Below the pieces are notes generated by a model. It was given only the letters and a program-made list of their open reading frames with translations, was not told where the DNA came from and ran no database searches. A stretch of DNA of 52,300 bases from Clostridia bacterium (GTDB taxonomy: Bacteria > Bacillota > Clostridia > Oscillospirales > Acutalibacteraceae): assembly GCA_017474045.1 (NCBI GenBank), contig JAFUHX010000080.1:1-52300 (forward strand), read 5' to 3'. This document shows, in pieces, positions 50,551 to 52,300 of the stretch. Position numbers and translations under genes: made by a program. How positions within the stretch are numbered: the stretch's first letter is position 1; the number at the start of each line of letters is the position of its first letter.

Positions 50551-52300
50551 CATAATCATCAACATAGCTATCTCCGCAAGCTGAGCAGGTATAGGTTGTG
50601 AAGCCTTTATCACTGCAAGTGGGTTCGGTTACAACACCGCTATAGCTATGTCCCTTTTTCTCGCCGTAGCTTGATGAGCAAACACCGCAATATGCAGGAT
50701 TGTTGCAATCAGCGGGGGTTGTTTCAGTATGAGTTTCATCTTTGCTGTAGCCGCAAGCGCATGAAGCTGTGTGGTATGTTGCATCTTTATACGCATGAAC
50801 TGACAAATCGTGGCTTTCGCCGTCATACTGAGCTGTTACAATAAGATTTTCTGTTACATTGGTGAAAGCTTTATCCCAACCGGTGAAGGTATAGTGATTA
50901 GCTTCATCATAAGCTTTTGCTGTATCTGTGGGAGCTGTTGCTGCTTTTCCGCTGATAACTGTTACTGTTGTTTCTTTTCCGTCGCCATATTTGAAGGTTA
51001 CACTATAGCTGTTGAGTGAACCGCTGTTTTGTGAGAATACTTCTTCCAATTTTGCGGTTGCTTCATTTACAGCGCTCTGTTCTGTTTTAATAAGGTTATC
51101 ATTAACAGCGTTGTCTTCGAGAGCCTTTTCAATAACAGCTTTTGCTTCGTCTGTTATATCAGTATTAAGAAGCTCCTTGAGATTTTCAACTGCAGCGTCA
51201 TAAGCTGTATAGTCAGCTCTCTTCACAGTTTCTGTTATCTCATGAACAGAATTATTCTTACACTTGAAGGTGTAGTAACCATCTGACCATGTTCCGTCTG
51301 CATTCTGCACCGGACGGGTAAGATTTTCTTCTGACTTTGTTGTGTCATAGTCATGGTCTGTTGCTGTGCCTTCATCATTTAAAGTATCTTTTGTTCCGCA
51401 ACCATAATCACAAAGAGCAGTTTTTGTTCCGTCATCTTCACATGTTGCGTTATTGTCTGATACGTAATTTGTGAACTTGTGGTTAACTGTTGAGTTTGCA
51501 ATTTCCTTTGTATCTGTTTCACCGCAACCGAAAGCACAGTCTGCTGTTTCTGTTGCATTCTTCTGACAAGTTGCATTGTTGTTGCCTACGTAGCTTTCGA
51601 ACTTATGGTCAACCTTTGAGTCTGCAATTTCTCTTGTGTCAGTTTTACCGCAACCGAAAGCACATTCTGCTGTTTCTGTTGCATTCTTCTGACAGGTTGC
51701 ATCATTGTTGCTTACGTAGCTTTCGAACTTATGGTCAACCTTTGAGTCAGCTATTTCTCTTGTGTCTTTTGCACCGCAACCGAAAGCACATTCTGCTGTT
51801 TCGGTTTCGTTCTTCAGACATGTTGCATCGTTGTTGCCTATGTATGTTTCATACTTGTGGTCAACTGTTGAGTCTGCAATTTCTCTTGTGTCTTCTGTAC
51901 CGCAACCGAAAGCACATTCTGCTGTTTCGGTTTCGTTCTTCTGACAAGTTGCATCGTCGTTGCCTACGTAGTTTTCGAACTTGTGGTCAACCTTTGAGTC
52001 AGCAATTTCTCTTGTGTCTTTTTCACCGCAACCGAAAGCACATTCTGCTGTTTCTGTTGCATTCTTCTGACAGGTTGCATCGTTGTTGCCTACATAGCTT
52101 TCGAACTTGTGGTCAACTGTTGAGTCTGCAATTTCTCTTGTGTCTTCTGTACCGCAACCGAAAGCACATTCTGCTGTTTCGGTTTCATTCTTCAGACATG
52201 TTGCATCGTCGTTGCCTACGTAGCTTTCGAACTTATGGTCAACCTTTGAGTCTGCAATTTCTCTTGTGTCAGTTTTACCGCAACCGAAAGCACAGTCTGC
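50165..52300 (-). CDS. Large Cys-rich tandem-repeat surface protein (partial, 5' end outside window)
   Basis: The frame is open from the window edge to TAG at 50165-50167: 711 residues, with the N-terminus, and so any signal peptide, beyond the window. Order: seven 42-residue repeats (52300-51395) with pattern C-x3-C-G..DTREIADS.VDHK...YVGNNDATC; a spacer with GTWSDGYYTFKC; an alpha-helical FIVAR-like segment (about 51035-51225, YDAAVENLKELL...); a Flg_new/InlB-type beta repeat (about 50835-51010, ending FTGWDKAF...TAQY); Cys modules with TCSDKGFTTYTCSACG; then 3-4 more 42-residue repeats. The repeats are acidic with three Cys each. The domain types are those of secreted, wall-associated proteins of gut Firmicutes. 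Function is unknown; adhesion or scaffolding is inference. Confidence 0.8.
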   Translation of the reverse strand, partial: ADCAFGCGKTDTREIADSKVDHKFESYVGNDDATCLKNETETAECAFGCGTEDTREIADSTVDHKFESYVGNNDATCQKNATETAECAFGCGEKDTREIADSKVDHKFENYVGNDDATCQKNETETAECAFGCGTEDTREIADSTVDHKYETYIGNNDATCLKNETETAECAFGCGAKDTREIADSKVDHKFESYVSNNDATCQKNATETAECAFGCGKTDTREIADSKVDHKFESYVGNNNATCQKNATETADCAFGCGETDTKEIANSTVNHKFTNYVSDNNATCEDDGTKTALCDYGCGTKDTLNDEGTATDHDYDTTKSEENLTRPVQNADGTWSDGYYTFKCKNNSVHEITETVKRADYTAYDAAVENLKELLNTDITDEAKAVIEKALEDNAVNDNLIKTEQSAVNEATAKLEEVFSQNSGSLNSYSVTFKYGDGKETTVTVISGKAATAPTDTAKAYDEANHYTFTGWDKAFTNVTENLIVTAQYDGESHDLSVHAYKDATYHTASCACGYSKDETHTETTPADCNNPAYCGVCSSSYGEKKGHSYSGVVTEPTCSDKGFTTYTCSACGDSYVDDYVGTVDHKYENYVGNNDATCLKNETETAKCTFGCGAEDTREIADSTVDHKYVTYIGNNDATCQKNETETAECAFGCGAKDTRDIADSTVDHKFESYVGNDDATCLKNATETAECEFGCGETNIREIADS
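51390..52300 (-). repeat. 126-bp tandem repeat block A (7 units, continues past window)
   Basis: The plus-strand core ACCGCAACCGAAAGCAC recurs at about 51521, 51647, 51773, 51899, 52025, 52151 and 52277, an exact 126-bp period. Units differ at a few positions (S/N, G/S, T/K, L/Q) that mix between units, as expected of recombination and gene conversion. Confidence 0.93.

Noticed and set aside
50160-52300. 126-bp period as a CRISPR array
   Set aside because: The whole period is coding and conserved, with no unique spacers; it encodes 42-residue protein repeats.

Overview
This window looks like a chromosomal segment of a low-GC, Gram-positive Clostridia bacterium, probably an Oscillospiraceae/Ruminococcaceae-type gut anaerobe. 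The evidence is the strong AGGAGG-type ribosome binding sites, near-consensus TTGACA-17-TATAAT promoters, T-box and ZTP leader RNAs, a Firmicutes-type LexA box, the gene orders ylxM-ffh-rpsP-khpA, era-yqzL-recO and recA-recX, a teichoic-acid-type glycerophosphotransferase, and a Cys-repeat surface protein of the kind common in gut Clostridia. The family placement is inference. I saw no phage, insertion sequence, CRISPR array or rRNA.

Layout. 1-2.5 kb: two tRNAs (Trp, CAU) on the minus strand, a small zinc-ribbon-like protein, a membrane-anchored protein and a ketopantoate reductase-family enzyme. 2.5-4.9 kb: a response regulator and sensor kinase pair. 4.9-14.5 kb: the purine operon purE-C-F-M-N-D-L, all minus strand, driven by one strong promoter and a ZTP riboswitch with terminator. 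It lacks purH. 14.5-20.2 kb: an alsA-C-E-K-B-rpiB operon for uptake and catabolism of D-allose (ABC importer, kinase, isomerase, epimerase, ending at fructose-6-phosphate). 20.3-26.3 kb: argF, a GPH-family sugar symporter, ispE, a QueG-like iron-sulfur protein, a patatin-like lipase and murI. 26.5-29.5 kb: pgsA-cysE-cysS behind a cysteine T-box leader. 29.5-33.1 kb: recA-recX-rimO-HD hydrolase, with a LexA-type operator in the recA leader. 33.4-38.6 kb: rpmB, a CDP-glycerol-type transferase, an unknown 107-aa protein, rmlA and an ABC exporter pair. 38.7-46.1 kb: khpA-rpsP-ffh-ylxM, mutS2, recO-yqzL-like-era and ruvX. 46.1-48.5 kb: a class A penicillin-binding protein. 48.8-52.3 kb: the 3' part of a very large Cys-rich repeat protein that runs off the end of the window and carries one in-frame amber codon.

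How the parts work together. Most of the window is housekeeping: nucleotide synthesis, translation and protein targeting, DNA repair, cell wall synthesis. RNA-level control is prominent: ZTP sensing sets purine synthesis, and uncharged tRNA-Cys sets cysteine synthesis and charging, with a phospholipid gene in first position. The accessory parts are the allose operon, the GPH transporter, the two-component system and the repeat protein. The points most worth a second look are the repeat protein with its amber codon and unusual C-terminus, the PurF without its N-terminal cysteine, pgsA placed first behind a cysteine T-box, and a near-identical palindromic hairpin present at separate loci.
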